From an uncultured Chryseobacterium sp. (GTDB taxonomy: Bacteria > Bacteroidota > Bacteroidia > Flavobacteriales > Weeksellaceae), in assembly GCA_913777465.1 (NCBI GenBank), contig CAJYRQ010000036.1:62001-126000 (forward strand): a DNA stretch of 64,000 nt, in the 5' to 3' direction. Numbering within the stretch: position 1 is the first letter of the stretch; every line of letters begins with the position of its first letter. Shown here piece by piece: positions 50,566 through 59,606 of this stretch. The translations under genes and the position numbers were made by a program. The notes beneath the pieces were generated by a model. That model was not told the DNA's origin, did no database searches, and saw only the letters and a program-made list of their open reading frames with translations.

Positions 50566-52598
50566 TGCTTAACCGTTTTTGTATTTTTAGGATTCTTCTC
50601 TTCGTCTATTTTTTTCTTCAGCTTTTCCTTCTGCTCTTTTACCAGCTTCAGGCTGTCCTGAATTCTTTTCTGCTTAATGGAATCTTCACTGGGCTTATAC
50701 AACCCTTTACGCTTCAGGTCGGCAATCCACTGTCGTTTGTATTCGGGCATAAAGCTGGAGGTAACCATTTTTTTGTAAAGGAAATCACGTTTTACATCAC
50801 CGGTAATATATTTTTCTGCAATAACCGTGGCGGCCGGGCCTGCCCAGGTAGCCCCGAATCCTGCATGCTCCATGACGGCTGCCACCACAATTTTCGGTTT
50901 GTCGGCAGGAGCAATCAGCACAAAAATAGAGTTGTCTTTCCCCTGCGGAACCTGTGCCGTACCGGTTTTGGCCAGCTGGGTAAAATCACTTGACTTTAAC
51001 CCGTGTGCCGTACCTCTGAGTACCACCGCTTCCATTCCCCGCAGAACCGGATCGAAATGCTTTTTATCGACCAGCGTATAATGTTTTTTCCTGAATCTCG
51101 GATCAGGATTTGGTTTTCCGTCGATGCCTTTCACGATGTGCGGCGTATAATACCAGCCCTTGTTGGCAATGGCAGAAACATAATTGGCCAATTGCAGCGG
51201 CGTTACCAGAACGTCACCCTGCCCCATTCCGTTGTAAATGGCCCCGGTAGACATTTCATCCCAGTTTTTAAAATCAGTCCTTTTGGAACCGCTGGCCTTG
51301 ATCATTGCCTTGAATCTTTTCTCATAGAAGTCTCCGGAAGGAATCCGCCCCCTTGCGCCTACTGCAAAATCGTTATTCAAAAATTCTCCGACCCCGAAAC
51401 TGCTCATAATTTTTTTCCATTCATCAACACCTCTGGAAGGATTCAAAGGATATTTTTTAAGAATGGCAATAAAAGCATAGGTAAAGAAACAATTGCTGGA
51501 AACCTGGATCGAAGGGATCAGCGGATCTGCACCGCCGTGGCCTTTAATTCTTTTTCCTTTATAATAAAATCCGCCGCCACACGGGAAAATCGTATTTTCA
51601 TCCATCACGCCCATCTGCATCGCTGCTAAAGCCGTCAGCAATTTAAAGGTGGAACCCGGCGGATAAGCAGCCTGCAGCGATCTATCGAAAGTCGGTTTGT
51701 TTTCGTAAATGGTATCTTTGGATAAGGCGTATAAATTCCTCGATTTGTTAGGTCCCGTAAATAAATTCGGGTCGATATCGGGACCTGTTGCTGCAACCAG
51801 CACTTCCCCGTTATTCGGGTCTATGGCTACGATGGCGCCATGCTTGTTCACCAGCATTTCTTCTGCCATGCGCTGAAGGTCGTAATCGATAGTCAGCGTA
51901 ATGTCTTTTCCGGTAATGACGTCTTTATCCAGCGATCCGTTTTTATAAGGCCCTACGTTCCGCAGACGGATGTCTTTCTGAATGTACTTCATTCCTTTTA
52001 CACCGCGGAGTTCCTTTTCGTAAGCCTTTTCGATTCCTGTTTTCCCGATGAAATCCCCAGGCAAATAGTAAGCCGAGTCTTTTTTGATTTCCCTTTCGTT
52101 TACTTCACTGGTGTACCCCAGAAGGTTTCCGGAAGTAGACACCTCATACTGACGCTGAGGCCTGGAAACGATGCTGAATGCCGGATATTTGAATATAATT
52201 TCCTGAACCCTGGCAATATCTTCCCTGCTCAGGTTTTTCATGAACGTCATCGGCGTCAGCTTGGAATAGTATTTTTCCTTTTTAATATTTTCGATTGTCC
52301 TGATAAAATCATTTTTCGAGATCTTCATCAGATTACAGAATCCTATTGTATCGAAATCAGGTCTCATCAGTGCCTGGGTGAAGGAAATTTCATAAGCCGG
52401 CTGGTTTCCTACCAGGATTTTCCCATTCCGGTCGAAAATAACACCCCGCTGCGGAATAACATATTCGATTTTAATGGAGGTATTGGCTGCATTAAGGGCG
52501 TACCGGTCCGTGAAAAGCTGTAAATAAGCAATTCTCGCTATGAAAATCAGGGCGAGAACAATGAGAACGGAAAATATTTTTAAATAACGTGTGTTCAA
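50562..52598 (-). CDS. mrdA: Penicillin-binding protein 2
   Basis: This 678-residue transpeptidase has an N-terminal membrane anchor (about 8-25), a pedestal domain and a PBP domain with the nucleophile motif STFKLL (SxxK), SSNCFF (SxN) and AKTGTAQ (KTG). The C-terminal tail is Lys-rich. It cross-links the glycan strands made by RodA, with MreC/MreD as scaffold. Overlaps of four bases at each end support co-translation. Confidence 0.95.
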   Translation of the reverse strand: MNTRYLKIFSVLIVLALIFIARIAYLQLFTDRYALNAANTSIKIEYVIPQRGVIFDRNGKILVGNQPAYEISFTQALMRPDFDTIGFCNLMKISKNDFIRTIENIKKEKYYSKLTPMTFMKNLSREDIARVQEIIFKYPAFSIVSRPQRQYEVSTSGNLLGYTSEVNEREIKKDSAYYLPGDFIGKTGIEKAYEKELRGVKGMKYIQKDIRLRNVGPYKNGSLDKDVITGKDITLTIDYDLQRMAEEMLVNKHGAIVAIDPNNGEVLVAATGPDIDPNLFTGPNKSRNLYALSKDTIYENKPTFDRSLQAAYPPGSTFKLLTALAAMQMGVMDENTIFPCGGGFYYKGKRIKGHGGADPLIPSIQVSSNCFFTYAFIAILKKYPLNPSRGVDEWKKIMSSFGVGEFLNNDFAVGARGRIPSGDFYEKRFKAMIKASGSKRTDFKNWDEMSTGAIYNGMGQGDVLVTPLQLANYVSAIANKGWYYTPHIVKGIDGKPNPDPRFRKKHYTLVDKKHFDPVLRGMEAVVLRGTAHGLKSSDFTQLAKTGTAQVPQGKDNSIFVLIAPADKPKIVVAAVMEHAGFGATWAGPAATVIAEKYITGDVKRDFLYKKMVTSSFMPEYKRQWIADLKRKGLYKPSEDSIKQKRIQDSLKLVKEQKEKLKKKIDEEKNPKNTKTVKQ

Positions 52599-53101
52599 AC
52601 TTTATGTTTGATTTTAAATATTAATGCGTAAATAATAATAAATACAAATGAAATTCCACTGGTTACCAATACATTAAGCAATATATCAAAAAATCTGCTC
52701 AGCTTAAAGAACTCGATATACTGTACCAAAAGCTGGTGTAAAAAGATGCTTGAAAATAAGAAGAGCAAAAACTGCGCCCATTGGAGGGACTGAAAGGAGA
52801 AGAAATCCGTAGAAGTATCGGTAGAAGTCCTGAAAATCAAAGTCCTGAAATAAGCGATCAGGGTAGTGGCAAATGCATTGATTCCCCAGGTCCCCAGAAA
52901 ACCGTCTACGGCAAGCCCTATTAAAAAACTTAAAGCCAGAAACTGGAACCGGTTTCTGAAGAACGGATAGAACATGACGAATACGGGATACAGCACCGGC
53001 GTATACTTTCCGAAGATCGTGATCCTGTTCAGCACAAAAATCTGTAATGCCACCAGGAAAATCATAATCAATATGTCCGTAAATAAAGTCCTGCTAATCA
53101 T
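52595..53101 (-). CDS. mreD: Rod-shape-determining protein MreD
   Basis: This 168-residue integral membrane protein has about five hydrophobic helices and a Phe-rich composition, the usual MreD size. It sits between mreC and mrdA in the conserved order, overlapping mrdA by four and mreC by eight bases. It has no catalytic motif; it links MreC to the RodA-PBP2 complex. Identity relies chiefly on position and topology. Confidence 0.9.
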   Translation of the reverse strand: MISRTLFTDILIMIFLVALQIFVLNRITIFGKYTPVLYPVFVMFYPFFRNRFQFLALSFLIGLAVDGFLGTWGINAFATTLIAYFRTLIFRTSTDTSTDFFSFQSLQWAQFLLFLFSSIFLHQLLVQYIEFFKLSRFFDILLNVLVTSGISFVFIIIYALIFKIKHKV

Positions 53102-53948
53102 TTTCCTTTTTTATTACAGCCTGCATGGTATCCTGGATTTTCTGAACTTCAGCTTTTTTCAGGTTTTTCACTACGTATACTTTACTCAGCGCGCCCATTT
53201 TTTCACTCAGTTCCACGGAAATATCCCAGAAGCCTGTTTTATTATCAACGGAATAGCCTGCAATGGTTCCGATCATCACCCCTTTCGGAAAAATGGCGGA
53301 TTTACCGTCTGTTACCACGGTATCCCCTACTTTCAGGGCTACATACTTGGGAATATCTGCCAGATGCATAACCCGTGAGTTTTCTCCGGTCCAGGTAAGT
53401 GTCCCAAAATAACCCGAATTTTTTAAGGCAGCATTGATCCTGATTTTATTTACACTTAAAACCGACTGCACCAATGCATAACTGTCGGTAGCGTTGATGA
53501 CGATCCCGGCAATTCCCTTCGGCGCCATAACGCCCATCTGTGGAAATACGCCGTCCCGTCGCCCTCTGTTGATCGTAAAATAATTATTTCTCCGGTTGAT
53601 GCTGTTGAAGACGATTTCCCCATCTACAAAAGTATAGATTTGGCCACCGCCCAGGGTATCATGAACTTTTCTGAACATTGGATTTTTAGCTCCCTGTTTT
53701 CCGTAAAGTTCAGTCATCAGTGCCTTATTTTGGGTGACAAGGTCTTCGTTGGTCTGTTTCAGCTTGAGGTACGAAACCCCTTCATCTATATAGCCGGACA
53801 CCCAGGAATTCAGCGCAGCCGATTGGCCCGCAATCCAGGATTGCTGCATGGCATTTTTAGAGAATATCAGAACAAGAGCAATGATTTGCAGAAATATAAA
53901 GAAGACAAAAAGTGCATTCTTTGAAAATAATCTCAGCAAAAATCCCAT
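53094..53948 (-). CDS. mreC: Rod-shape-determining protein MreC
   Basis: This 284-residue protein has one N-terminal transmembrane helix (about 10-28), a short coiled-coil region (about 60-95), and two beta-barrel modules of the periplasmic MreC domain (GQIYTFVDGEIVFNS; VSVLSVNKIRIN-like segments). It binds PBP2 and stabilises the elongation complex. Start codon lies 27 bases downstream of the mreB stop. Confidence 0.92.
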   Translation of the reverse strand: MGFLLRLFSKNALFVFFIFLQIIALVLIFSKNAMQQSWIAGQSAALNSWVSGYIDEGVSYLKLKQTNEDLVTQNKALMTELYGKQGAKNPMFRKVHDTLGGGQIYTFVDGEIVFNSINRRNNYFTINRGRRDGVFPQMGVMAPKGIAGIVINATDSYALVQSVLSVNKIRINAALKNSGYFGTLTWTGENSRVMHLADIPKYVALKVGDTVVTDGKSAIFPKGVMIGTIAGYSVDNKTGFWDISVELSEKMGALSKVYVVKNLKKAEVQKIQDTMQAVIKKEND

Positions 53949-53975
53949 TCAGATGTGTTTCGTAAAAGGTTAGAA

Positions 53976-55001
53976 TTATTTAATCAGGAAATTGAATTTA
54001 TCCATATTCTTAAGGGCAATACCGGTTCCGCGTACAACCGCTCTCAACGGATCTTCCGCTACAAATACCGGAAGGCCTGTCTTCTTATGCAACCGGTCTG
54101 CAAGACCTCTCAGCAAAGCTCCTCCTCCTGCAAGGTAAATTCCTGTTTTGTAAATATCTGCTGCCAGTTCCGGCGGAGTTAAGGAAAGGGTTTCCATTAC
54201 GGCGTCTTCAATCCTGATAATGGATTTATCCAGTGCTCTGGCAATTTCCTTATAGCCGACCATAATTTCTTTCGGCTTCCCGGTGATCAGGTCTCTTCCC
54301 TGTACCGGAATATCTTCAATATCCACATCCAGATCTTCAACGGCAGAACCTACTTCGATTTTGATTCTCTCCGCAGTTCTTTCCCCGATATAAAGGTTAT
54401 GGTGTGTTCGCAGGTAATAAGCAATATCATTGGTAAATACGTCTCCGGCAATTTTTACGGATTTATCGCAGACGATACCTCCCAAAGCCACTACGGCAAT
54501 TTCGGTAGTACCACCGCCTATGTCGATGATCATGTTTCCTTCCGGTTTCTGAACGTCGATCCCGACTCCTATTGCAGCCGCCATCGGTTCATAGATCAGG
54601 CGGACTTCTTTGGCATTTACTTTCTGTGCCGAGTCTCTTACCGCCCTTTTTTCAACTTCCGTAATCCCTGAAGGAATACAGATAACGATCCTTAAAGCAG
54701 GCTGAATGAATTTACCCTTGATTCCCGGAATCTTTTTGATGAACTCCTTAATCATATGTTCAGAAGCGTGGAAATCGGCGATCACCCCGTCTTTCAGCGG
54801 ACGGATGGTCTTAATGTCCTCATGAGTTTTACCTTGCATGTGTTTTGCCTGCTCCCCTACGGCAATCGGTCTGCCGGTAGAACGCTCAATAGCAACAATC
54901 GACGGCTGATCTATAACAATTTTATTATTATGGATGATAAGGGTGTTGGCAGTACCAAGGTCTATCGCAATCTCTTGCGTAAACATATCGAATAAACTCA
55001 T
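53976..55001 (-). CDS. mreB: Rod-shape-determining actin homologue
   Basis: This 341-residue MreB has the actin nucleotide motifs: IDLGTANTLI (phosphate 1), MIDIGGGTTEIAV (phosphate 2) and ILAGGGALLRGL-like adenosine motif near the end, with conserved KEVRLIYEPMAAAIG. It polymerises on the membrane and places the RodA/PBP2 machinery. It is the first gene of the five-gene operon; the promoter lies in the 405-base gap shared with hemA. Confidence 0.96.
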   Translation of the reverse strand: MSLFDMFTQEIAIDLGTANTLIIHNNKIVIDQPSIVAIERSTGRPIAVGEQAKHMQGKTHEDIKTIRPLKDGVIADFHASEHMIKEFIKKIPGIKGKFIQPALRIVICIPSGITEVEKRAVRDSAQKVNAKEVRLIYEPMAAAIGVGIDVQKPEGNMIIDIGGGTTEIAVVALGGIVCDKSVKIAGDVFTNDIAYYLRTHHNLYIGERTAERIKIEVGSAVEDLDVDIEDIPVQGRDLITGKPKEIMVGYKEIARALDKSIIRIEDAVMETLSLTPPELAADIYKTGIYLAGGGALLRGLADRLHKKTGLPVFVAEDPLRAVVRGTGIALKNMDKFNFLIK

Positions 55002-55195
55002 ACTTTTTACTTCTGGTATTTTAAGGAATTACAAAGATATAAATTTAAGACGTGTAAAGAAATTTCACGCGTATTTAATTTGGTTAAAATTTTATTAAAA
55101 TTTCTGCACGGTTATTAACTTTTACGTGAAGTATTTACAGAGCCTGAATTCAACCATATTCAAGATTTTCCCAGTATTGAAGCGACATTGAAGAA

Positions 55196-55249
55196 AGGCC
55201 TGAAGTTCACAGACTGAAAATATGAAAAGTATAGAAAATATTCAGGCCT
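55196..55249. other. Inverted repeat in the mreB-hemA gap
   Basis: AGGCCTGAA (55196-55204) pairs with TTCAGGCCT (55241-55249) with a 36-base loop. The 405-base gap (55002-55407) also holds the hemA -7 box. A role as a small RNA or as leader structure of the mreB transcript is possible; none is established. Confidence 0.4.
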
Positions 55250-55391
55250 GAAATTCTTAAAAACATTAACGGACTTTCAGGTGATCCGGAATTGTTTCAT
55301 CAGAGAAAACCCTTATTTAGAAGCATCCAAAAATAGTTATTTACGATAATTATCATATACATTTTCAGAAGGTGTTTTGTGAAAAAAAACG

Positions 55392-55399
55392 TAAATTTG
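55392..55399 (+). promoter_or_regulatory. -7 promoter box for hemA
   Basis: TAAATTTG followed by CCCCG matches the glnN promoter. Only eight bases separate its end from the ATG at 55408, so the transcript would have almost no leader. Confidence 0.7.
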
Positions 55400-55407
55400 C
55401 CCCGCTT

Positions 55408-56682
55408 ATGTTACAGTATTCCAACATACATCAGACCTCGAATTTCGCCGTCCTTTCCATCAGTTTCGAAAAAGCTGATACCGAAACGAGAGGGAAGTTT
55501 GCATTTTTTGATGAAAACATCAAGAACTTCGTTACCCGGATTCATAATGAAGACTTAGGGGACGCTTTTGTGGTTTCTACCTGTAACAGAACCGAAATCT
55601 ATACCACTTCGCCGAATTATCTTCTTGTGGCTGAAGAATACTGCAAAACCATTGGCGTCAACCTGATGGACTTTATGCAGTTTGCCAATATCCTGACGAA
55701 AGAGGAAGCCCTGAAGCATCTTTTCCGGGTAGCAGCCGGTCTGGAAAGCCAGATTATCGGAGATTTCGAAATTATCGGGCAGATTAAAAAAGCTTACAAC
55801 CGTTTCAAAAAGGAAAGACAGAATTCCAATCCTTATCTTGAGCGGGCCATTAATTCAGCCATTCAGATTTCAAAGAGGATCAAGAACGAAACGGGGATTT
55901 CCAACGGAGCGGCTTCCGTTTCCTACGCTGCCGTGCATTACATCCTGAACAACCAGAAAAGGATTACCGAAAAAAACATCCTGCTGCTGGGCGTCGGGGA
56001 AATCGGGCAGAATACGGTAGAAAACCTGGTGAAGCATGTTTACCAGCCGAAAATAAAGATTGCGAACCGGACGCAGGAAACTGCTGAGAAGATTTCTGAA
56101 AAGTACAGGATCCCTCATATCGACTATGCCGATTTCGACAAGGAACTGAGCGGAACCGATATTTTAATCGTCGCTACCGGAGCACGGCATCCGATTGTTA
56201 ACAAGTCCCACTTCCCGAACGGAAAGGAAACGCTGGTGATCGATCTTTCGATCCCGAACAACGTAGATAAAAACGTAACGGATAATAAGAATGTGACGCT
56301 GATTGACGTGGATGAACTTTCCAAGCAGATTCAGGAGACCATCCAGCAGCGTGAAAAAGAAATCCCGAAAGCAGAAAAAATCATCAAGGAGATGACGAAA
56401 GATTTCCTGGAATGGGAGAAAAAGCGAAGGCTGGCCCCGAATATCCACCATTTTAAAGCGGTCCTCAAAAATATGGAACGCAACGAAATGCACAATTTTT
56501 ACAAGAAAAATAAATACATAAACATCACGGACATGGAGCTTTCCGATAAAATGATTCAGAAAATCACCAACCGTTTTGCAAAATATATCATCGACAACCC
56601 GTTAAAAGCCGAAGAAATTAGTAAATTAATGCACGAAATATTAGTTGAACAACCCAACAACGAATTCAATGAAAAGCATTAG
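55408..56682 (+). CDS. hemA: Glutamyl-tRNA reductase
   Basis: This 424-residue enzyme is placed at the ATG at 55408, directly after the -7 box; the upstream frame extension is rejected. It has the catalytic Cys in VVSTCNRTEIY, the tRNA and substrate region, and the NADPH fold with LLLGVGEIGQNTVENL. It reduces glutamyl-tRNA to glutamate-1-semialdehyde, the first committed step of haem synthesis. It overlaps hemC by 14 bases. Confidence 0.95.
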   Translation: MLQYSNIHQTSNFAVLSISFEKADTETRGKFAFFDENIKNFVTRIHNEDLGDAFVVSTCNRTEIYTTSPNYLLVAEEYCKTIGVNLMDFMQFANILTKEEALKHLFRVAAGLESQIIGDFEIIGQIKKAYNRFKKERQNSNPYLERAINSAIQISKRIKNETGISNGAASVSYAAVHYILNNQKRITEKNILLLGVGEIGQNTVENLVKHVYQPKIKIANRTQETAEKISEKYRIPHIDYADFDKELSGTDILIVATGARHPIVNKSHFPNGKETLVIDLSIPNNVDKNVTDNKNVTLIDVDELSKQIQETIQQREKEIPKAEKIIKEMTKDFLEWEKKRRLAPNIHHFKAVLKNMERNEMHNFYKKNKYINITDMELSDKMIQKITNRFAKYIIDNPLKAEEISKLMHEILVEQPNNEFNEKH

Positions 56683-57580
56683 AATCGGAACCAGAAATTC
56701 CGCGCTGGCCCTCTGGCAGGCGAGAGAAGTTGCGAGGCACCTTCAGAACAACAATTATTTAACGGAAATTGTCCCTATCTTATCTTCAGGGGATAAAAAT
56801 CTTTCCCAGCCGTTATATGCCCTGGGAATTACAGGGGTTTTTACCCGGGATCTCGATGTCGCGTTACTGAATGACGAAATCGATATTGCCGTACATTCCT
56901 TAAAAGATGTACCCACCAAACTTCCTGAACATCTTGAAATCGTTTCTTACTTAGAGCGGGATTTCCCTCAGGATGTTCTGATCCGTAAAGAATCGGCAAA
57001 AACTAAAGAACTTCATGAACTTAAATTAGCGACCAGCAGCTTAAGAAGAAGAGCTTTCTGGCTGAAAAATTTCCCGCATGCAGAGTTTTCAGACATCCGG
57101 GGAAATATCCAGACCCGTCTCCAGAAACTTGAAGAAGGAGACTTTGACGCTACGATTCTTTCTCTGGCAGGCATCAAGCGGATGAAAATGGATATTGATT
57201 ATGAAATGATTCCGTTTATGATTCCCGCACCTTCCCAGGGGGTAATTGCCGTAGCCGGGCATTCCGGTAAAACCGAAATCAACGAGGCGGTAAGACAATT
57301 TACCAACCACGAAAAAACACAGCTTTGCGTAGAAATGGAACGGAATTTCCTGAGTACGCTGGAAGGCGGTTGTACAGCGCCGATTGGGGCATTCGCCGAA
57401 ATCTTTGAAGACCAGATCCGTTTCAAAGGAGCGCTGTGCTCACTGGACGGCAAAAACTGTATCGCTACCGACGAAAGCTTTGTGTATCATCCGGAAGAAA
57501 ATTTCGGGGAAAATTTTGCCAGAGTGGTTCTGGAAAACGGAGGCAAAGAATTGATGGCGGAAATCAAGAACCAGATTTAA
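56669..57580 (+). CDS. hemC: Porphobilinogen deaminase (hydroxymethylbilane synthase)
   Basis: The start is the ATG at 56669 (303 residues, IRIGTRNSALALWQAREVA), overlapping hemA by 14 bases. It has SSLRRRAFW, DIRGNIQTRL and the dipyrromethane cofactor cysteine in EGGCTAPIGA. It joins four porphobilinogen units into hydroxymethylbilane. The DUF1287 gene follows after 54 bases, so the operon may run on. Confidence 0.96.
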   Translation: MKSIRIGTRNSALALWQAREVARHLQNNNYLTEIVPILSSGDKNLSQPLYALGITGVFTRDLDVALLNDEIDIAVHSLKDVPTKLPEHLEIVSYLERDFPQDVLIRKESAKTKELHELKLATSSLRRRAFWLKNFPHAEFSDIRGNIQTRLQKLEEGDFDATILSLAGIKRMKMDIDYEMIPFMIPAPSQGVIAVAGHSGKTEINEAVRQFTNHEKTQLCVEMERNFLSTLEGGCTAPIGAFAEIFEDQIRFKGALCSLDGKNCIATDESFVYHPEENFGENFARVVLENGGKELMAEIKNQI

Positions 57581-57634
57581 ATTCAAGATTCTAAGTTTAA
57601 AATTCAAAATTTAAGGTTAAGAATTTGATTATCG

Positions 57635-58216
57635 ATGAAAAAATATTTTTCCATACTGATCATCATGCTTTCTGTGGTTTTACTGAAAGCCCAGAACCCC
57701 TTTGCGCTGAAACTTTCCAATGCTGCCTTAAGCCTTACGAAAGATAAAGTGAATTACGATCCTGCTTATTTTGTCATTCCATATCCGAACGGTGACGTTC
57801 CGGCCAATAAAGGCGTTTGCACCGATGTGGTAATCAGGGCATACAGAAAGCTGAACATCGATCTTCAGAAGGAAGTGCATGAAGACATGGCAAAAAATTT
57901 TTCAAAGTATCCTAAAACGTGGGGCTTAAAAAAGCCGGACACGAATATCGACCATCGGAGGGTCCCGAACCTGCAGGTCTTCTTTGCCAAATACGGCACA
58001 CCGAAATCCACAGAAACAAAACCCGGGCTGTATATTCCCGGAGACATCGTCACCTGGCTCCTTCCCGGAAATTTAACGCACATCGGAATTGTGGTAAACC
58101 GGAAATCTGCCGACGGAAAACGCTACCTGATTGTCCATAATATCGGAAAAGGACAGGTTGTGGAAGACTGCCTGTTTAAATTTAAGATCACCGGACATTA
58201 CCAATATCAGAAATAA
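57635..58216 (+). CDS. DUF1287 family exported protein
   Basis: This 193-residue protein has a signal peptide (cleavage near LLKAQ, residue 20) and the DUF1287 core: GVCTDVVIRAYRKLNIDLQK, WGLKKPDTNIDHRRVPNL, then PGDIVTWLLPGN and THIGIVV. The Cys in GVCTD and the His in THIGI resemble an NlpC/P60-type pair, so a peptidase of the cell wall is likely. It sits inside a haem operon, next to an amidase that also acts on the wall. Confidence 0.88.
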   Translation: MKKYFSILIIMLSVVLLKAQNPFALKLSNAALSLTKDKVNYDPAYFVIPYPNGDVPANKGVCTDVVIRAYRKLNIDLQKEVHEDMAKNFSKYPKTWGLKKPDTNIDHRRVPNLQVFFAKYGTPKSTETKPGLYIPGDIVTWLLPGNLTHIGIVVNRKSADGKRYLIVHNIGKGQVVEDCLFKFKITGHYQYQK

Positions 58217-58221
58217 TCAGG

Positions 58222-58872
58222 ATGAAAAAGATATTCTATTTTTATGTTATTCTGATAATCGGCTTTGTAAAAGCCCAGACCGGAGAACCGAAAATCATTC
58301 AAAAACCGATCAGCTATTCCGAAGAAAGGGTTCGCCTGAGCCTGGAATATCTAGAGGAACATCATGGCCTGGTGCAGAAAACCCCGACGATTATTCCTAA
58401 AATGATTGTTCTTCATTATACCGCCAACGGAAATGTGGAAAGCAATTTTAAATATTTTAATAAAACCCATCTTGAAGGCGGCCGAAATACCCTGAAAAAG
58501 CAGAGCACACTGAATGTCTCTTCCCAATATCTCATTGACCGCGACGGAACAATCTATCAGCTGATGGAGCCGGACCGGTTTGCCCGGCACACCATCGGGC
58601 TGAACTATTGCGCCATCGGAATTGAAAATATCGGCAGCAAAAAAGAGCCGCTGACCGAAAAACAGGTTGCAGCGAATGCCCAACTAATTCGATATTTGAC
58701 AAAGAAATATAAAATCGAATACCTCATCGGCCATTCGGAATATGGGGCTTTCAGGAATACAAAGCTCTGGAAAGAATCGGATCCCAATTATTTTACCGTA
58801 AAGGAAGATCCGGGAAAAGAATTTATGAATAAAGTAAGGCGGCAAATTGCCGATCTGCATTTAAAAGACTAA
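58222..58872 (+). CDS. N-acetylmuramoyl-L-alanine amidase
   Basis: This 216-residue enzyme has a signal peptide (about 1-18) and the amidase_2 zinc pattern: His in MIVLHYTANG, then RHTIGLNYCAIGIENIG and LIGHSEY, which supply further ligands. It removes stem peptides from N-acetylmuramic acid. The gene starts five bases after the DUF1287 stop and six before hemD, so the three are translated from one message. The pair may recycle or remodel peptidoglycan; any tie to haem synthesis is unexplained. Confidence 0.92.
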   Translation: MKKIFYFYVILIIGFVKAQTGEPKIIQKPISYSEERVRLSLEYLEEHHGLVQKTPTIIPKMIVLHYTANGNVESNFKYFNKTHLEGGRNTLKKQSTLNVSSQYLIDRDGTIYQLMEPDRFARHTIGLNYCAIGIENIGSKKEPLTEKQVAANAQLIRYLTKKYKIEYLIGHSEYGAFRNTKLWKESDPNYFTVKEDPGKEFMNKVRRQIADLHLKD

Positions 58873-58877
58873 CCTTA

Positions 58878-59561
58878 ATGAAGATTTTATTTACCAAAAC
58901 CATCGATCCGGTCCTCCTGGCCAAAGAACTGGGAAAGGACATCCTGGTGGATTGTGTTGAGGTAATCCGGACCAATCCTGTAAAAATTTCCCCATTCGAC
59001 CTTAAAGATTATTCGCTGATCTTTACAAGCGCCAAGGGAGTAAGCTCTTTCTTTGAAAACGGCTTTACCCCCAATGAAGATTTTACGGCAAAAAACTATA
59101 ACCGGATTTACTGTGTCGGTGAAAAGACCAAAAAAGAATTGCGGCAGAATGGTTTCGGCACTTTTAAAGTCTTAAGGAATGCGGATGAACTTTCAAAATT
59201 TATAGTTGTCCACTGCCAGCACGAAAAATTTCTGCACTTCTGCGGAAATATTGCCCTGGATGTGCTGGACCGCAGCCTTCCGCTGCAGAATATCAGCTAC
59301 CGGAAAATCATTGTGTACAATACCGAGGAAATCAATCCGGTAATAACTGAAAAATATCATGCTGCTGTATTTTTTAGTCCGAGCGGAGTTCGTAGTTTTG
59401 CAAATCGGAATTCCTTTGAGGATATGAAGCTGATTTCCATTGGTGAAACAACGGCCGCCGAACTGAGGAAGCAGGTTTCACAGCCGGTGCTTGTTTCGGA
59501 AGGAAATACCCTGAAGTCGGTCCTGAAGCTGATCCGAAAGGAAATTTTAAACAAAGACTGA
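58878..59561 (+). CDS. hemD: Uroporphyrinogen-III synthase
   Basis: This 227-residue protein has the weakly conserved two-domain HemD fold: LIFTSAKGVSSFFENG in domain 1 and VFFSPSGVRSFANRN, then ISIGETTAAELRK, in domain 2. It closes hydroxymethylbilane with inversion of ring D. It begins six bases after the amidase stop and is followed by hemE, which strongly supports the call. Confidence 0.92.
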   Translation: MKILFTKTIDPVLLAKELGKDILVDCVEVIRTNPVKISPFDLKDYSLIFTSAKGVSSFFENGFTPNEDFTAKNYNRIYCVGEKTKKELRQNGFGTFKVLRNADELSKFIVVHCQHEKFLHFCGNIALDVLDRSLPLQNISYRKIIVYNTEEINPVITEKYHAAVFFSPSGVRSFANRNSFEDMKLISIGETTAAELRKQVSQPVLVSEGNTLKSVLKLIRKEILNKD

Positions 59562-59606
59562 TATTTTTAATTGTCATTTTTGGCAGTAAACGTCTACGAT
59601 AATATT

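Noticed and set aside
51840-52523. 227-codon plus-strand ORF inside mrdA
   Set aside because: It overlaps the PBP2 transpeptidase, which is intact and in operon order. Composition (many His, Phe, Cys) is typical of an antisense frame.
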